NCBI RefSeq assembly: GCF_042427615.1
Contig: NZ_JBHMEZ010000012.1
Span: 248,001-312,000, forward strand
Length of the DNA stretch: 64,000 bases
Direction: 5' to 3'
From: Formosa undariae
GTDB taxonomy: Bacteria > Bacteroidota > Bacteroidia > Flavobacteriales > Flavobacteriaceae
Within the stretch, counting starts at the first letter, position 1. The number at the start of each line of letters is the position of its first letter. Positions 9,402 through 18,982 of the stretch are shown here, piece by piece. The position numbers were made by a program, and so were the translations under genes. A model generated the notes under the pieces. That model saw only the letters and a list, made by a program, of their open reading frames with translations. It was not told where the DNA came from and made no database searches.

Positions 9402-9776
9402 TTAGTCTTTATCTGCAAAATAAGATGGTCCTTCACCTGTTAAGAAATCTTCTCTTACTGGGCTAAATGTATCAATTAATTGTCCTTCTTCTAAACAAAC
9501 TGCACTATGTAATAAATTTGGTTCGATATATACACCATCTCCAGCTTCAACAATTTGCTTTACTCCATCTATTTCAAATTCAAATTTACCTGAAACAACA
9601 AAGGTAGCTTGCGTATGGAAATGTTGATGTGGTGCTCCTAATGCGCCTTTATCAAATTTCACGCTTACCATCATGATTTGGTTATCGTACCCTAAGAATT
9701 TTCTTGACACTCCTCCACCAAGAACTTCCCATTCCATGTCTTTTGTGATCACGTACTTTTCGCTAAATCTTTTCAT
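9402..9776 (-). CDS. Cupin-domain protein, KdgF-like
   Basis: 124 residues forming a single cupin barrel. Metal ligands are visible as His50, His52 and His54 plus Gln56 (HQHFHTQ, motif 1) and His90 (LLHSAV, motif 2). The start around SRKFLGYDNQIMMVSVKF and the end SPVREDFL match the KdgF/pectin-degradation cupin group, which in marine flavobacteria converts unsaturated uronates from alginate or pectin to linear keto forms. No lyase or uronate genes are adjacent, so this assignment rests on sequence pattern only; it could be a general small cupin. Confidence 0.7.
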   Translation of the reverse strand: MKRFSEKYVITKDMEWEVLGGGVSRKFLGYDNQIMMVSVKFDKGALGAPHQHFHTQATFVVSGKFEFEIDGVKQIVEAGDGVYIEPNLLHSAVCLEEGQLIDTFSPVREDFLTGEGPSYFADKD

Positions 9777-10342
9777 TTTTTTTAATATTTTGCTTTATTA
9801 ATTGTTTTATTGTAATGATTGAAGCAAGATAATTAATTTCTAATAATTAGAGAAGTAAGAACTGAAAATTTTAAGACTTTAAAGCGCATATATAGTCTTC
9901 TTTTTAACTTCAAGCAGCTTAAAACGAATAATTCCGATTTGATTTACATTTTTATCGTAAACCTATGACTTTTATCAGTTACCGTGAGGCCTGAAGAAAA
10001 ATGTTTGATGTCCGAAACGCCACATTATAAATGGACATAGATCGTATTTTATGTTAAGCATAAATTGTGACTTCTTACATTTTGCGGACAATTGAGAATC
10101 ACAAACAGAAGAAATAGACTCCCTATTTGAACCTTTAAAAGTCGAATTAAAAATATTATAGTCAACTATATATTTCTTAGTAAAATAAGCAGTTTTGAAA
10201 TCCAACCTATGTAATAGCTATGGAGGTCGTCTTTAATTTATAATCAAAGAAACTCGGAGTGATCATTTTTTGTAACATTCATTACATTCCATATTCTTTT
10301 TAACGTTTACTTTTACATGGGATACTTTAAAACCAGTCTAAA
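9777..10342. other. Intergenic stretch, 566 bp
   Basis: Contains the promoter region of the cupin gene. A 76-codon frame on the minus strand (9975-10205) has no recognisable domain, a skewed composition and no coding neighbours, so it is not called as a gene. No repeats or RNA genes are seen. Confidence 0.4.
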
Positions 10343-10456
10343 ATGAGAAGTGATTCGAATACTACGATTTATATTATTGCCGGCATTGTAATACTTCATT
10401 TTATTGTTGGCTTTATTTGGCTAATTTACAAACTAACCAAAAAGAAAGAAGATTAA
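10343..10456 (+). CDS. Small single-span membrane protein, 37 aa
   Basis: The frame from ATG 10343 to TAA 10454-10456 reads a short polar start, one strong transmembrane helix (about residues 8-29, IYIIAGIVILHFIVGFIWLI) and a basic tail KLTKKKED. The positive-inside rule puts the C-terminus in the cytoplasm. It stands alone in an otherwise non-coding region. Very short, so confidence depends on conservation, which was not tested. Role unknown. Confidence 0.55.
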   Translation: MRSDSNTTIYIIAGIVILHFIVGFIWLIYKLTKKKED

Positions 10457-10638
10457 TAATCTCCAAGTCTAAATTGTAGTTGTAGCATCCTTATTATAAT
10501 ACCTAGTTAAACGCAATAATAATGCGTTTTCCAATTAGATTCTAATTACGATTTCGATAATGTCGTTTAAAGGAACCTGTTTCAAGCTGTACGCAATATT
10601 GTTACTATTAAGACCTCAATAATATTTGGCCGAACCTA

Positions 10639-11205
10639 CTAGGTTTTCATCTTCTCTTTCTTCTCTTCTATTTTTTCAGCAGCATTTTCTTTAGATAATA
10701 ACGGGTGTTCTTCGTCTCCAAGACCAATAATCGCAATTAAATTGGTTACCGCATTGTAGAGCATTAAAATTACAGTAATCATCATACCACTAATTATGGA
10801 TGTAGACGATAACGTTGTCCAATAAATAATCTTAAACCAAGAGGTGGGCACATTTTCTGATTCGGCTATCGGAATATTAAAAAACTGAAATAGAATCAAT
10901 GCTGAAATAAATAACACAACATCAAATTTCGCAATACTTAATACCTGTTGATAATGTCTCTTTTTCAAAGTATTCTTAGAGCCATCACTAACACTTAACA
11001 ACGTTAATAAAAGCGCCAAAATAGTTGCAGAAGCCAACACAATGGTATTACAAAGCATGTTTAAACTATTTAATGAAACTTTTAAAAGATGCTTGGCTTC
11101 GTAACCTGAAACATTTCCCAAAAAGAAGATTCCTACTCCCGTAAATACCGATGCTAACAAGCCACCATATATGGCATTCTTGTTATTACTTATAAATTTA
11201 AACAT
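10639..11205 (-). CDS. Multi-pass inner membrane protein of unknown family
   Basis: 188 residues with four hydrophobic segments (~15-32, ~50-70, ~92-110 and ~125-160) and a charged C-terminal tail (EKIEEKKEKMKT). No catalytic motif. It overlaps the preceding DUF421 gene by 8 bp, so the two are translated from one message and may form a membrane complex. Function unknown. Confidence 0.7.
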   Translation of the reverse strand: MFKFISNNKNAIYGGLLASVFTGVGIFFLGNVSGYEAKHLLKVSLNSLNMLCNTIVLASATILALLLTLLSVSDGSKNTLKKRHYQQVLSIAKFDVVLFISALILFQFFNIPIAESENVPTSWFKIIYWTTLSSTSIISGMMITVILMLYNAVTNLIAIIGLGDEEHPLLSKENAAEKIEEKKEKMKT

Positions 11206-11716
11206 GCAAGTGATCTGTATTTACATCAGTAAACATCCTATAATCTACTGCTTTTTGTTTGCTGTTATGAATAACTGAAATATCCCCTGTACTTTCGAAA
11301 GTCACTGCTTTTACATCATTAAAATCATGAACATTTGCTTCTCTTAATTTTGCAATAAGATCGTCTTCACTCACATTACATGATTTAAGTTTTTCATGAA
11401 GAATTTTACCATTCCACATAATTATTTGAGGTTTATTAGTGAATATTTTTTTGAAGAAATCACTTTTCCGAACCAGAAATGCAAATACGGTTTGAAAACC
11501 AATTATTGTTGCTAAGGCAATGCCACCTTTTAAAATAGAATAGTCACTATTTAAAATTACAGATGCTAATACAGAACCAATAGCGACAGTAGATGCGAAA
11601 TCGAAACTAGACATTTTTGCAAAAGTCCGGAGTCCAAAGACGCGCGTAATAATAATTATAGTAGTGAATATTCCAAGTACCGATAAGATGAGTAAAAGCG
11701 TTTCTGAAAGTGTCAT
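11198..11716 (-). CDS. DUF421 (YetF/YcaP-like) membrane protein
   Basis: About 172 residues from the ATG at 11716; the upstream in-frame start at 11734 is GTG. Three N-terminal membrane helices are followed by the family signature ITRVFGLRTFAKMSSFDFAS and a cytoplasmic YetF-like alpha/beta domain (~85-165). That domain has the pattern KPQIIMWNGKILHEKL, then NVSEDDLIAKLREANVHDFNDVKAVTFESTG. Members are linked to stress and spore germination, but the biochemical role is not established. It overlaps the next membrane protein gene. Confidence 0.85.
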   Translation of the reverse strand: MTLSETLLLILSVLGIFTTIIIITRVFGLRTFAKMSSFDFASTVAIGSVLASVILNSDYSILKGGIALATIIGFQTVFAFLVRKSDFFKKIFTNKPQIIMWNGKILHEKLKSCNVSEDDLIAKLREANVHDFNDVKAVTFESTGDISVIHNSKQKAVDYRMFTDVNTDHLHV

Positions 11717-12067
11717 AGTGATTTTATTTAACACTAAAATTAGGATTCAGAAACCATTTCTATTGATTCAAAAAATAAAAATTTTTAACTCAATTAAGGT
11801 CTTGTAATAATCTGTAAAACCTGTCATACCTTATATAGATAATGATTCATTTTATAAAATGTATCCCGTAATCTTCCTAAACCACAAACAGTGTTAACAC
11901 ACTGTTAACCAACAAACACTAACACTATATATTACTTCTAGTGCTAAATTCAATACAGCACACAACAATATCGTTTGCATCATTCCAATTTCAAATCCCT
12001 CACTAATTTTACAAAAACAAACAGATGTTTAACCCACATCAAACACTTAATCTAAAAAATAAAAATT
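11717..12067. other. Divergent intergenic region, 351 bp
   Basis: Holds the divergent promoters of the DUF421 and DUF2383 genes. A TAATTTTA box near 12005-12012 (after CTCAC) is a candidate -7 element for the DUF2383 gene. No repeat or RNA gene recognised. Confidence 0.4.
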
Positions 12068-12520
12068 ATGAAACCATTTAATGAAAATACAGAAAACAAG
12101 TTAAACGATCTTGTAGAAAAAGCATACGACGCAGAGAAAGGATTTAAAAAAGTTGCTGCACACGTAGACAATCCGAGATTAAAAACATTTTTTAACGAGA
12201 AGGCTTTAGAAAGAAGCGGATATATTAACGAATTAACAAGTACACTTCGTGCTCAAGGTATGAATGTTACTGAAGACGACGGAAGTGTAGCGGGGTCTTT
12301 ACACCGTGCTTGGATAGATACCAAAGCGTTTTTCTCTATAGATAACGACGAATCCATGTTAGAAGAAGTAAGAACTGGTGAAAAAGCAGCTGTGAAAGAT
12401 TACGAGGACGTTATTAATAATTACGAACTGAACCCTGCTGTGAAGAATGTACTTTTAAAGCAAAAAAATGCTATTGAATTGAGTAGTAATAAGGCAGATT
12501 ATCTAGAGCACATTCACTAA
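12068..12520 (+). CDS. DUF2383 (PA2169-like) four-helix-bundle protein
   Basis: 150 residues, entirely helical and rich in Glu, Lys and Ala. The signature stretches KLNDLVEKAYDAEKGFKKVA, LKTFFNEKALERSGYINEL and EEVRTGEKAAVKDYEDV belong to the PA2169/DUF2383 family, a ferritin-like four-helix group often induced by general stress. No signal peptide, so cytoplasmic. It is monocistronic, ended by a strong terminator at 12553. Neighbouring catalase and CsbD-like genes support a stress role, by inference. Confidence 0.85.
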   Translation: MKPFNENTENKLNDLVEKAYDAEKGFKKVAAHVDNPRLKTFFNEKALERSGYINELTSTLRAQGMNVTEDDGSVAGSLHRAWIDTKAFFSIDNDESMLEEVRTGEKAAVKDYEDVINNYELNPAVKNVLLKQKNAIELSSNKADYLEHIH

Positions 12521-12552
12521 ATAGATGTTAAAACATAACGATTAATGACAAG

Positions 12553-12592
12553 GAGTTTAGACTGTATAATACGCAGTCTAAACTCTTTTTTT
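12553..12592 (+). terminator. Strong Rho-independent terminator
   Basis: A perfect 12-bp stem (GAGTTTAGACTG with its reverse complement, loop of 9) followed by seven Ts. Ends the DUF2383 transcript. Confidence 0.9.
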
Positions 12593-12609
12593 AATAAAAT
12601 TTGTAAAAG

Positions 12610-14409
12610 ATGAAACAGTTAAAACTTGCGATTATTGGTTCCGGGGCATCAGCTATTTATTGTTTGCAACACATCTCAAATCATGCAGAGGTGCTTCTAA
12701 AACAGTTTCAACATATTTCTATCTTCGATAAAAACAAGCATATGGGTTTTGGTATGCCATATAACCCAGCGCTTACAGACAAATTCAATTTATCTAATAT
12801 TTCATCTGAAGAAATCCCTGCCCTACCCCAAACATTTTCAGATTGGTTAAGATCTCAAGACAACGTTTTTCTGGATGCTTTAAACGTAAATAATTTTCCT
12901 ATTGAAGATTATAAAATTTACAGTCGAATTTCATTAGGACATTACTTTCATAATCAGTTTAATATTTTAATTAAAAAGCTGAAATTATCCGGATTTAAAG
13001 TTGAAGAATTTGTGAATCATAAGGTTGAAGATATCGTTCCTATTTCAGAAAACACTTTTAAAATTATCGCGAATCAATCGGAATATAGTGTTAACCGAAT
13101 TATAATTTCTACAGGGCATAATGTTTCTAAAAATGATAAACCGAATATAGGATATTACGAATCGCCTTGGCCCATTAAAAAAATAATACCCAAAGAATCG
13201 ACTTATTACAATTTCGAAATCGGCATTTTAGGAGCTTCTTTAAGTGCTTTCGATGTCGTATCATCTTTAACGCACAGACATGGTAAATTTCATAAAGAAA
13301 ACAATCAATTAACATTCACTCTTAATCCTAAAGCCAAAGATTTTAAAATCACTTTGCATGCCGCCGAAGGTTGGTTGCCGCATTTACAATACGAACAGAA
13401 GGAGCCGTTTCGAGAAATTTATAGACATACCACAAGAGATGCTATTTTAAATCTTCGTACACCAAATGGAATTATAAAAATTGAAGACTATTTTGACAAA
13501 ATCTGCCGACCTGCGCTTATAAAAGCGTTTAAAAAAGACAAAAACAAAGCTATGGCAATGGCATTAGAAAACGTTCAATTTAGCTTCAAGGATTTTATAG
13601 AAGACATGTCAGCATCTCATGATTATATAGATTGTTTTGATGGTATGAAGAAAGAATTACCACAAGCCAAAGATTCTATTTATCACAATAAACCTATACA
13701 TTGGATGGAGACTTTAGACGATTTAATGTATTGTTTAAATTTTCACGCTGAACTTTTATCTGCCGAAGGTCATTTATTTTTTAACACGATTGTGAAACCT
13801 TTTTTAATGAGTGTCATAGCCGCACTTCCTTTAGATTCTGCTCACATATTATTAGCATTACATGATGCCAAGGTTTTAAATTTAGTTGCAGGAAAGGTCA
13901 CCATTGATAATACAAAGGAAAATGAAGGCACCGCAATAAAAATTAAAAATCAAGATAATACCATCACCTCCAAGACGTACAATATGTTTATAAACTGTGC
14001 CGGACATGATACAGTAGAACTAGAAGACTATCCATTTAAATCGTTAGTGGAACATAAGGTTTTAAGCAAAGCTTCAGCAAAGTTTGAAGATAAAAAACAT
14101 ATAATTCCAGACTTACAACTAAAACATAAAACGTATTCAGAACAGCAGGAAACCTATTTACTTACTGGTGGGATTGCTGTAGATAGTGCATACCGTGTAA
14201 TTGGAAAAGACCACAAAGTATCTCCCAATATTTACGATATTTCGTTCCCTCATATTTATGGTTGCCGACCTTATTCTTATGGATTACAAGCTTGTAATGC
14301 TACAAGTGCACTCGTTATAGCATCATGGCTATCACATTATACACCCGAACATTCAAAAATTTCTACGAGACAAATAACAGATATTTACGAGTCTAATACC
14401 GAATTATAA
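12610..14409 (+). CDS. FAD/NAD(P)-binding protein (NAD_binding_9 family)
   Basis: 599 residues. It begins with a Rossmann dinucleotide fold, LAIIGSGASAIYCLQ (GxGxxA at ~10-15), and the family marker MGFGMPYNP (~49-57). A second motif, IGILGASLSAFDVV (~205-220), is the NAD(P) or second FAD-binding turn, and FINCAGHDT near residue 460 precedes the C-terminal flavin part. The family is a poorly characterised flavoprotein group found in single copy beside stress genes. No signal peptide. The substrate is unknown. It stands alone between a terminator and the catalase gene. Confidence 0.8.
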   Translation: MKQLKLAIIGSGASAIYCLQHISNHAEVLLKQFQHISIFDKNKHMGFGMPYNPALTDKFNLSNISSEEIPALPQTFSDWLRSQDNVFLDALNVNNFPIEDYKIYSRISLGHYFHNQFNILIKKLKLSGFKVEEFVNHKVEDIVPISENTFKIIANQSEYSVNRIIISTGHNVSKNDKPNIGYYESPWPIKKIIPKESTYYNFEIGILGASLSAFDVVSSLTHRHGKFHKENNQLTFTLNPKAKDFKITLHAAEGWLPHLQYEQKEPFREIYRHTTRDAILNLRTPNGIIKIEDYFDKICRPALIKAFKKDKNKAMAMALENVQFSFKDFIEDMSASHDYIDCFDGMKKELPQAKDSIYHNKPIHWMETLDDLMYCLNFHAELLSAEGHLFFNTIVKPFLMSVIAALPLDSAHILLALHDAKVLNLVAGKVTIDNTKENEGTAIKIKNQDNTITSKTYNMFINCAGHDTVELEDYPFKSLVEHKVLSKASAKFEDKKHIIPDLQLKHKTYSEQQETYLLTGGIAVDSAYRVIGKDHKVSPNIYDISFPHIYGCRPYSYGLQACNATSALVIASWLSHYTPEHSKISTRQITDIYESNTEL

Positions 14410-14577
14410 TATTTTTTGGTTCTAAACCTCAGCTTCTTATTTACTCATAATTAGTATTTTAAAAATCAATACAGCAATTAAAAATATCATTCGTGTTAAT
14501 GATAATAGTTGAAAATTAAGAATTTAGATTTCTAATTTAAATGCAAAAACAAATTCTAATATCTCAACTCAACGACC

Positions 14578-16716
14578 ATGGCAAAAGAAAAAAATTCAGA
14601 AAGTCAAAGTGAAAAAATAGAGCAATTAAAAGCTTTCGAAAAAGATAGTTTAGGCAAAGTACTCACAACAAATCAGGGATTAAAAGTTAACGACACAAAT
14701 AATTCCTTAAAATCTGGCGAACGGGGTTCCACTCTTCTAGAAGACTTCTTACTCCGCGAAAAGATTACAAATTTCGATCATGAACGTATTCCAGAACGTA
14801 TTGTACACGCCCGAGGAAGTGGTGCTCATGGTCATTTTGAGTTATATGAAAATTTAGAGGAATTTACTAAAGCTGGTATTTTTACAGACACCAAGAGAAA
14901 AACACCTGTTTTTGTTCGTTTCTCTACAGTTGCAGGGTCTAAAGGATCTACAGATTTGGCAAGAGACGTACGTGGTTTTGCTGTGAAATTTTATACGCAA
15001 GAAGGAACTTGGGATTTGGTTGGTAATAATATGCCTATATTTTTTATCCAAGATGCCATGAAGTTTCCAGATCTTATTCATGCTGTAAAACCAGAACCTA
15101 ATAACGAAATTCCGCAAGCGGCATCTGCTCACGACACGTTTTACGATTTTATTTCGCGAACCACAGAAACCCTTCACAATCAGATTTGGGTAATGAGTGA
15201 TCGTGCCATTCCAAGAAGTTTAAGAATGATGGAAGGCTTCGGAATTCACACCTTTAGATTAATAAATAAAGAAGGAAAATCTCATTTCGTAAAATTCCAT
15301 TGGAAACCTGTTTTAGGCGTGCACTCTGTAACATGGGATGAAGCCGTTAAAATTAGTGGCGCAGATTCTGACTTTCACAGAAGAGACTTATGGGAAGCTA
15401 TTGAAGCTGGACAATTTCCTGAATGGGAATTAGGATTACAAATTATTCCTGAAGCAGACGAACATAAATATGATTTCGATTTATTAGATCCTACAAAGTT
15501 GGTACCAGAAGAAATGGTGCCAGTAAAAATTGTAGGAAAAATGACATTAAATAAGAATCCTGAAAATTTCTTTGCAGAAACAGAACAAGTCGCCTTTTTA
15601 CCTGGACACATTGTTCCTGGAATAGACTTTACAAACGATCCGTTATTGCAAGGCCGTTTATTTTCTTATAGAGATACGCAATTATCGCGTTTAGGTGGAC
15701 CAAATTTTAATCAAATACCAATTAACAAACCCCTTGTAGACACGCACAATAATCAGCGAGATGGCTTAATGCAAACAGAGATTCCTAAAGGACAAACGGC
15801 GTATTTCCCAAATTCTTTAGGAGGCGGATGTCCGCATTTGGCTAAAATGGCAGAAGGTGGTTTCACGTCTTATGAGGAGCGTATCGATGCCAAGAAAATT
15901 AGAACGCGAAGCGAAAGTTTTAGCGATCATTTTTCACAGCCTGCACTATTTTATAGAAGTTTAAAACCTTGGGAACAGCAACATATTATGGAAGCCTATA
16001 GTTTCGAACTTGGAAAATGTAAGCAACAAGATATACAGGAACGTATGCTGTATATTATAAATCAGATAGACTATAAATTAGCAGAAAAGGTCGCCGATAA
16101 TTTAGGACTTAAAGTCCCTAAACATATTGAAAAACCAATCAATCAAGCCATTGGGGCAGATGCAGACCCTAACAAACATGAGCCTTCTAATAAAAAAAAT
16201 TATCTAGATGAATCTCCTGCTTTAAGTCAGACAAAATCAAAATACAACACTATAGCTACACGTCAAATTGCCGTATTGGCAGCAGATGGGTTTAATGAAA
16301 AGCAGTACAAAAAACTTGCAGATGCTTTTGAAAAAGAAGGCGCACAATTAAAAATTATTGCACCTCATGGCGGAAGCATAAAAGGAGATGCAGGACAGGA
16401 TTATAAAGTTCACGAATCTATCATAACTACCGAAAGTGTACTTTACGACGCGGTTTATATTCCGGGCGGAAAAGCATCTGTAAAATGGATACAAAAAATG
16501 AAAAAGTATGTGAAATTTATTAATGAAGCTTTTAAACACTGTAAAGCCATTGCTGTAGAAGACGAAGCAGAATCTCTTTTAGAGATGACTTACGTTACAG
16601 ATTATAAAGACGATGAAGCCGTATTTATAAATGGTAGTACTAAAGCTTTTAGGGATGCTATTGCACAACATCGAAATTGGAATCGTCTACCTGTAACAGA
16701 TAATGTTCCGGCCTAA
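14578..16716 (+). CDS. katE: Large-subunit catalase with C-terminal DJ-1/PfpI-like domain
   Basis: 712 residues, the length of HPII-type (clade 2) catalases that convert hydrogen peroxide to water and oxygen. The active-site His77 (RIVHARGSGAHGHFE), Asn150/151 (LVGNNMPIFF) and the haem-ligating Tyr364 (RLFSYRDTQLSRLG) are all present. The C-terminal ~150 residues (TRQIAVLAADGFNEKQYKKL, YIPGG, AIAVEDEAESLLE) form the glutamine-amidotransferase-like/DJ-1 domain typical of this clade; its nucleophile elbow carries VEDEA rather than a Cys, as usual in catalases. Cytoplasmic. Confidence 0.96.
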   Translation: MAKEKNSESQSEKIEQLKAFEKDSLGKVLTTNQGLKVNDTNNSLKSGERGSTLLEDFLLREKITNFDHERIPERIVHARGSGAHGHFELYENLEEFTKAGIFTDTKRKTPVFVRFSTVAGSKGSTDLARDVRGFAVKFYTQEGTWDLVGNNMPIFFIQDAMKFPDLIHAVKPEPNNEIPQAASAHDTFYDFISRTTETLHNQIWVMSDRAIPRSLRMMEGFGIHTFRLINKEGKSHFVKFHWKPVLGVHSVTWDEAVKISGADSDFHRRDLWEAIEAGQFPEWELGLQIIPEADEHKYDFDLLDPTKLVPEEMVPVKIVGKMTLNKNPENFFAETEQVAFLPGHIVPGIDFTNDPLLQGRLFSYRDTQLSRLGGPNFNQIPINKPLVDTHNNQRDGLMQTEIPKGQTAYFPNSLGGGCPHLAKMAEGGFTSYEERIDAKKIRTRSESFSDHFSQPALFYRSLKPWEQQHIMEAYSFELGKCKQQDIQERMLYIINQIDYKLAEKVADNLGLKVPKHIEKPINQAIGADADPNKHEPSNKKNYLDESPALSQTKSKYNTIATRQIAVLAADGFNEKQYKKLADAFEKEGAQLKIIAPHGGSIKGDAGQDYKVHESIITTESVLYDAVYIPGGKASVKWIQKMKKYVKFINEAFKHCKAIAVEDEAESLLEMTYVTDYKDDEAVFINGSTKAFRDAIAQHRNWNRLPVTDNVPA

Positions 16717-16725
16717 GCATAAGCT

Positions 16726-16788
16726 CTAATATTATGGAGGATCTAAAACTTTTTACCGTGTAAATCGTTAAAGATCTTCCATAATTAG
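16726..16788 (+). terminator. Long imperfect inverted repeat after katE
   Basis: About 16 paired bases (TTATGGAGGATCT facing AGATCTTCCATAA plus CTAAT/ATTAG with a bulge) around a ~27-nt loop. It could act as a 3' structured end of the catalase message; the T-run is weak. Confidence 0.35.
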
Positions 16789-16901
16789 TTTTTAAATTTT
16801 ACAATTCTGAAACGAATACGATTAATAATTTATTTTTTTGAAGCAATTCAATTAGTATTAGATTAGTAATTTAATCTTTAGATTTTTAAACAAACAAAAC
16901 T

Positions 16902-17162
16902 ATGGAAGACACAGATAATGAACACAATAATAATCGTGAGCAAGAACGCGAATATCGAGAGCAAAATGGACATCTTGATTTAAATGATTTGCAAAAGAAA
17001 TGGAACGAAATTCAGAAGGAATATAGAAAACAATATCCGTCATTAACCTCGGAAGATGTAGATTATCGTTCCGGAGAATTTAATTCCATGACCGATCGTT
17101 TAGCAAAACGCACCAATCGATCCCGCAAAGACGTTCAAAAGGAAATTAATGATTGGGAATAA
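16902..17162 (+). CDS. CsbD-like small stress protein
   Basis: 86 residues, no signal peptide, strongly charged. After a polar start, the segment LDLNDLQKKWNEIQKEYRKQ, then PSLTSEDVDYRSGEFNSMTD and RTNRSRKDVQKEINDWE follows the pattern of CsbD-like proteins (xxKWxxxKxxxxxxxxxLTxxDxxxxxGxxxxLxxxLxxRxGxSxxExxxxxxxW). These are abundant general-stress proteins of unknown mechanism. Its place behind katE fits. The assignment is by pattern, without a profile search. Confidence 0.65.
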   Translation: MEDTDNEHNNNREQEREYREQNGHLDLNDLQKKWNEIQKEYRKQYPSLTSEDVDYRSGEFNSMTDRLAKRTNRSRKDVQKEINDWE

Positions 17163-17186
17163 TTAAAAATTTAAACATAAATAGAG

Positions 17187-17217
17187 AGCTTCATCTTAAC
17201 CAAATGAAGCTTTTTTT
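17187..17217 (+). terminator. Rho-independent terminator
   Basis: 8-bp stem AGCTTCAT/ATGAAGCT followed by a run of seven Ts. Ends the CsbD-like transcript. Confidence 0.85.
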
Positions 17218-17268
17218 ATGCGTCAAAGTCATCAAAACTTCTATTGATTTAAATCTTAAGACCAAATA

Positions 17269-17703
17269 CTAAAAAACCTCAAGTTCTTGTTTGGGATCCG
17301 ATTCTAATACTCTGCGAACATGTCCCCAAAAACTTCTTAAAGATCCCGAAGTTTTTTCCGAAAAGGAAGAAAGCAGAAGTAAGTTATCTACAAATTGTGT
17401 AGAAAATTGGTCTTGTGGTCTGTGAAACGCCATACTCCATTTATTAAAATGTCTTTTATCTACATAATTTTCCCATAGTAAGTTTATGGAATGGTGTCGC
17501 TTATCCGTTTTAATTTTTTCAAAAATTTCGAGAACATCTTTCTTATTCCCTTCTAAAATCTGGACAAAACTATGGTTGTGATAAATAAGACAACCTGAAA
17601 CATCCTTGTTAGTATTGGTAAGATTTGAAGTCTCTAATATATTTTCTAATTGACTGAGTTCGAGTTCTGGGGAAGATTTAGAATAATAATTTAATTGATA
17701 CAT
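17269..17703 (-). CDS. BLUF-domain blue-light photoreceptor
   Basis: The ATG at 17703 gives MYQLNYYSKS, which is exactly how BLUF domains begin; the longer frame to 17844 adds a hydrophobic stretch not seen in the family. The FAD-binding domain spans ~1-95: the photo-active Tyr in QLNYYSKS, an Asn in NTNKDVSGCLIYHNHSF, the switch Gln in FVQILEG and the Trp/Met pair in KWSMAF. About 45 residues follow, without an output domain, so this is a short-type BLUF protein that signals through a partner. Light-dependent partner unknown. Confidence 0.85.
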   Translation of the reverse strand: MYQLNYYSKSSPELELSQLENILETSNLTNTNKDVSGCLIYHNHSFVQILEGNKKDVLEIFEKIKTDKRHHSINLLWENYVDKRHFNKWSMAFHRPQDQFSTQFVDNLLLLSSFSEKTSGSLRSFWGHVRRVLESDPKQELEVF

Positions 17704-17861
17704 GAATAATATGGTATTTGAAATGCCAAAATTCATATGTAATACTCGCCTTGACGCAATCAAGATATATTTTTTTAACCAATAATTGATAATAAAAGAA
17801 TTGTTTTTTTTTAGATGAAACCAATTCAAAAGATCAAATCGCACTTCAAATTCTCTGTATC

Positions 17862-18845
17862 TTATTTTAATTTTTTATTTAACAGACACAACACGCCAAT
17901 TTCCTCCCGAGATAAATTTTCATTTAATTTAAGAAGTCTAGAAATTTCCTTTTGAAAATAATTAATGGTTTTACCATCAATATATTCATCAATAACACGT
18001 GGATCAATATACGAACTACGGGCAACAGAAGGCGTATTTCCTAAGCGTTCACTAACCTTAATCACGGCTTCTCGGATATTCTTATCAAGTTCTTTCTGAT
18101 CTCTTTTTTGGGAGTATCCTATTTCATCTAAAGCAATGGCAGCAATAACGGTTCCTGCCCACGTTCTAAAATCTTTGGCAGAAAATTCTTCTCCCATAAC
18201 CTCTCGGATATACGCGTTAAGGTGATCACTTTTCACATCTTGCTTTGTCCCGTCTTCATCTATAAACTTAAATATCTCATACCCTGGCAAGTCGTCTATA
18301 TCCTGAACAATTTTAGCTAATCTTTTATCGACTATATGCCGTTCTTGTTCTTTCCCAGACTTACCTATATAGCTAAATATCAATTCATCGCCTTCTATTT
18401 GCAAGTGCTTACTCCTCATAGTCGTTAAACCATAACTATGGTTTTCTTTAGAATACCGATCGCTACCAGGTCTAAAATAAGCGGCCTCTAAAAGTCTGAC
18501 CATACACGCCAACACTTTTTCTTTTGCTAGTTTACGTTTACGTAAATGCTGACCTGTAACACGTCGCATGTGTTCTAGTTTATCTGCAAACTTTAAAATA
18601 CGATCAAACTTTTCCTGATTTTGTTTTTCTCTAAACTTAGGATTATAAATGTACTGTTTACGTTCTTTATCGTCGCGCCCAGTTACTAAAATTTTGGCAT
18701 TTTTCTTCGAATCAATCTCGACTTCTCTCCATGCGGGAGGAATAACCAAAGATTTAAACCACGACTTTAATTCTTTATCTTTTACCGTTATGTTGGAAGC
18801 ATCGACATAACGAAAGCCTTTGCCATGTTTTTTTCTGTAGTACAT
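17862..18845 (-). CDS. DNA topoisomerase IB
   Basis: 327 residues, the size of bacterial/poxvirus-type topoisomerase IB enzymes, which relax supercoils by transient 3'-phosphotyrosyl cleavage. Catalytic residues are visible: Arg/Lys in VTGQHLRKRKLAKEKVLA, Arg in RPGSDRYSKENHSYGLTTMR, Lys in the KSGKE strand, Arg in AKDFRTWAGTV and the nucleophile Tyr279 in ARSSYIDP. Single gene, preceded by a 137-bp gap with no structure seen. Confidence 0.94.
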   Translation of the reverse strand: MYYRKKHGKGFRYVDASNITVKDKELKSWFKSLVIPPAWREVEIDSKKNAKILVTGRDDKERKQYIYNPKFREKQNQEKFDRILKFADKLEHMRRVTGQHLRKRKLAKEKVLACMVRLLEAAYFRPGSDRYSKENHSYGLTTMRSKHLQIEGDELIFSYIGKSGKEQERHIVDKRLAKIVQDIDDLPGYEIFKFIDEDGTKQDVKSDHLNAYIREVMGEEFSAKDFRTWAGTVIAAIALDEIGYSQKRDQKELDKNIREAVIKVSERLGNTPSVARSSYIDPRVIDEYIDGKTINYFQKEISRLLKLNENLSREEIGVLCLLNKKLK

Positions 18846-18982
18846 GATATCTTTTCAATTAACTCATATAAAATAAGCTGATTTTCGCCACATGTATTAG
18901 CTCTAAAGACAGTAAATTTAATCCATTAAAAAATGAAGCTATAAAATAATTTGCTCATATTACATAAACGAATTTCACCTTT

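Noticed and set aside
9975..10205. 76-codon open frame on the minus strand
   Set aside because: No domain, no coding neighbour, biased composition; more likely chance.
17704..17844. N-terminal extension of the BLUF protein
   Set aside because: BLUF domains begin with M(x)QLxYxSK; the ATG at 17703 gives exactly this, the extension has no family support.
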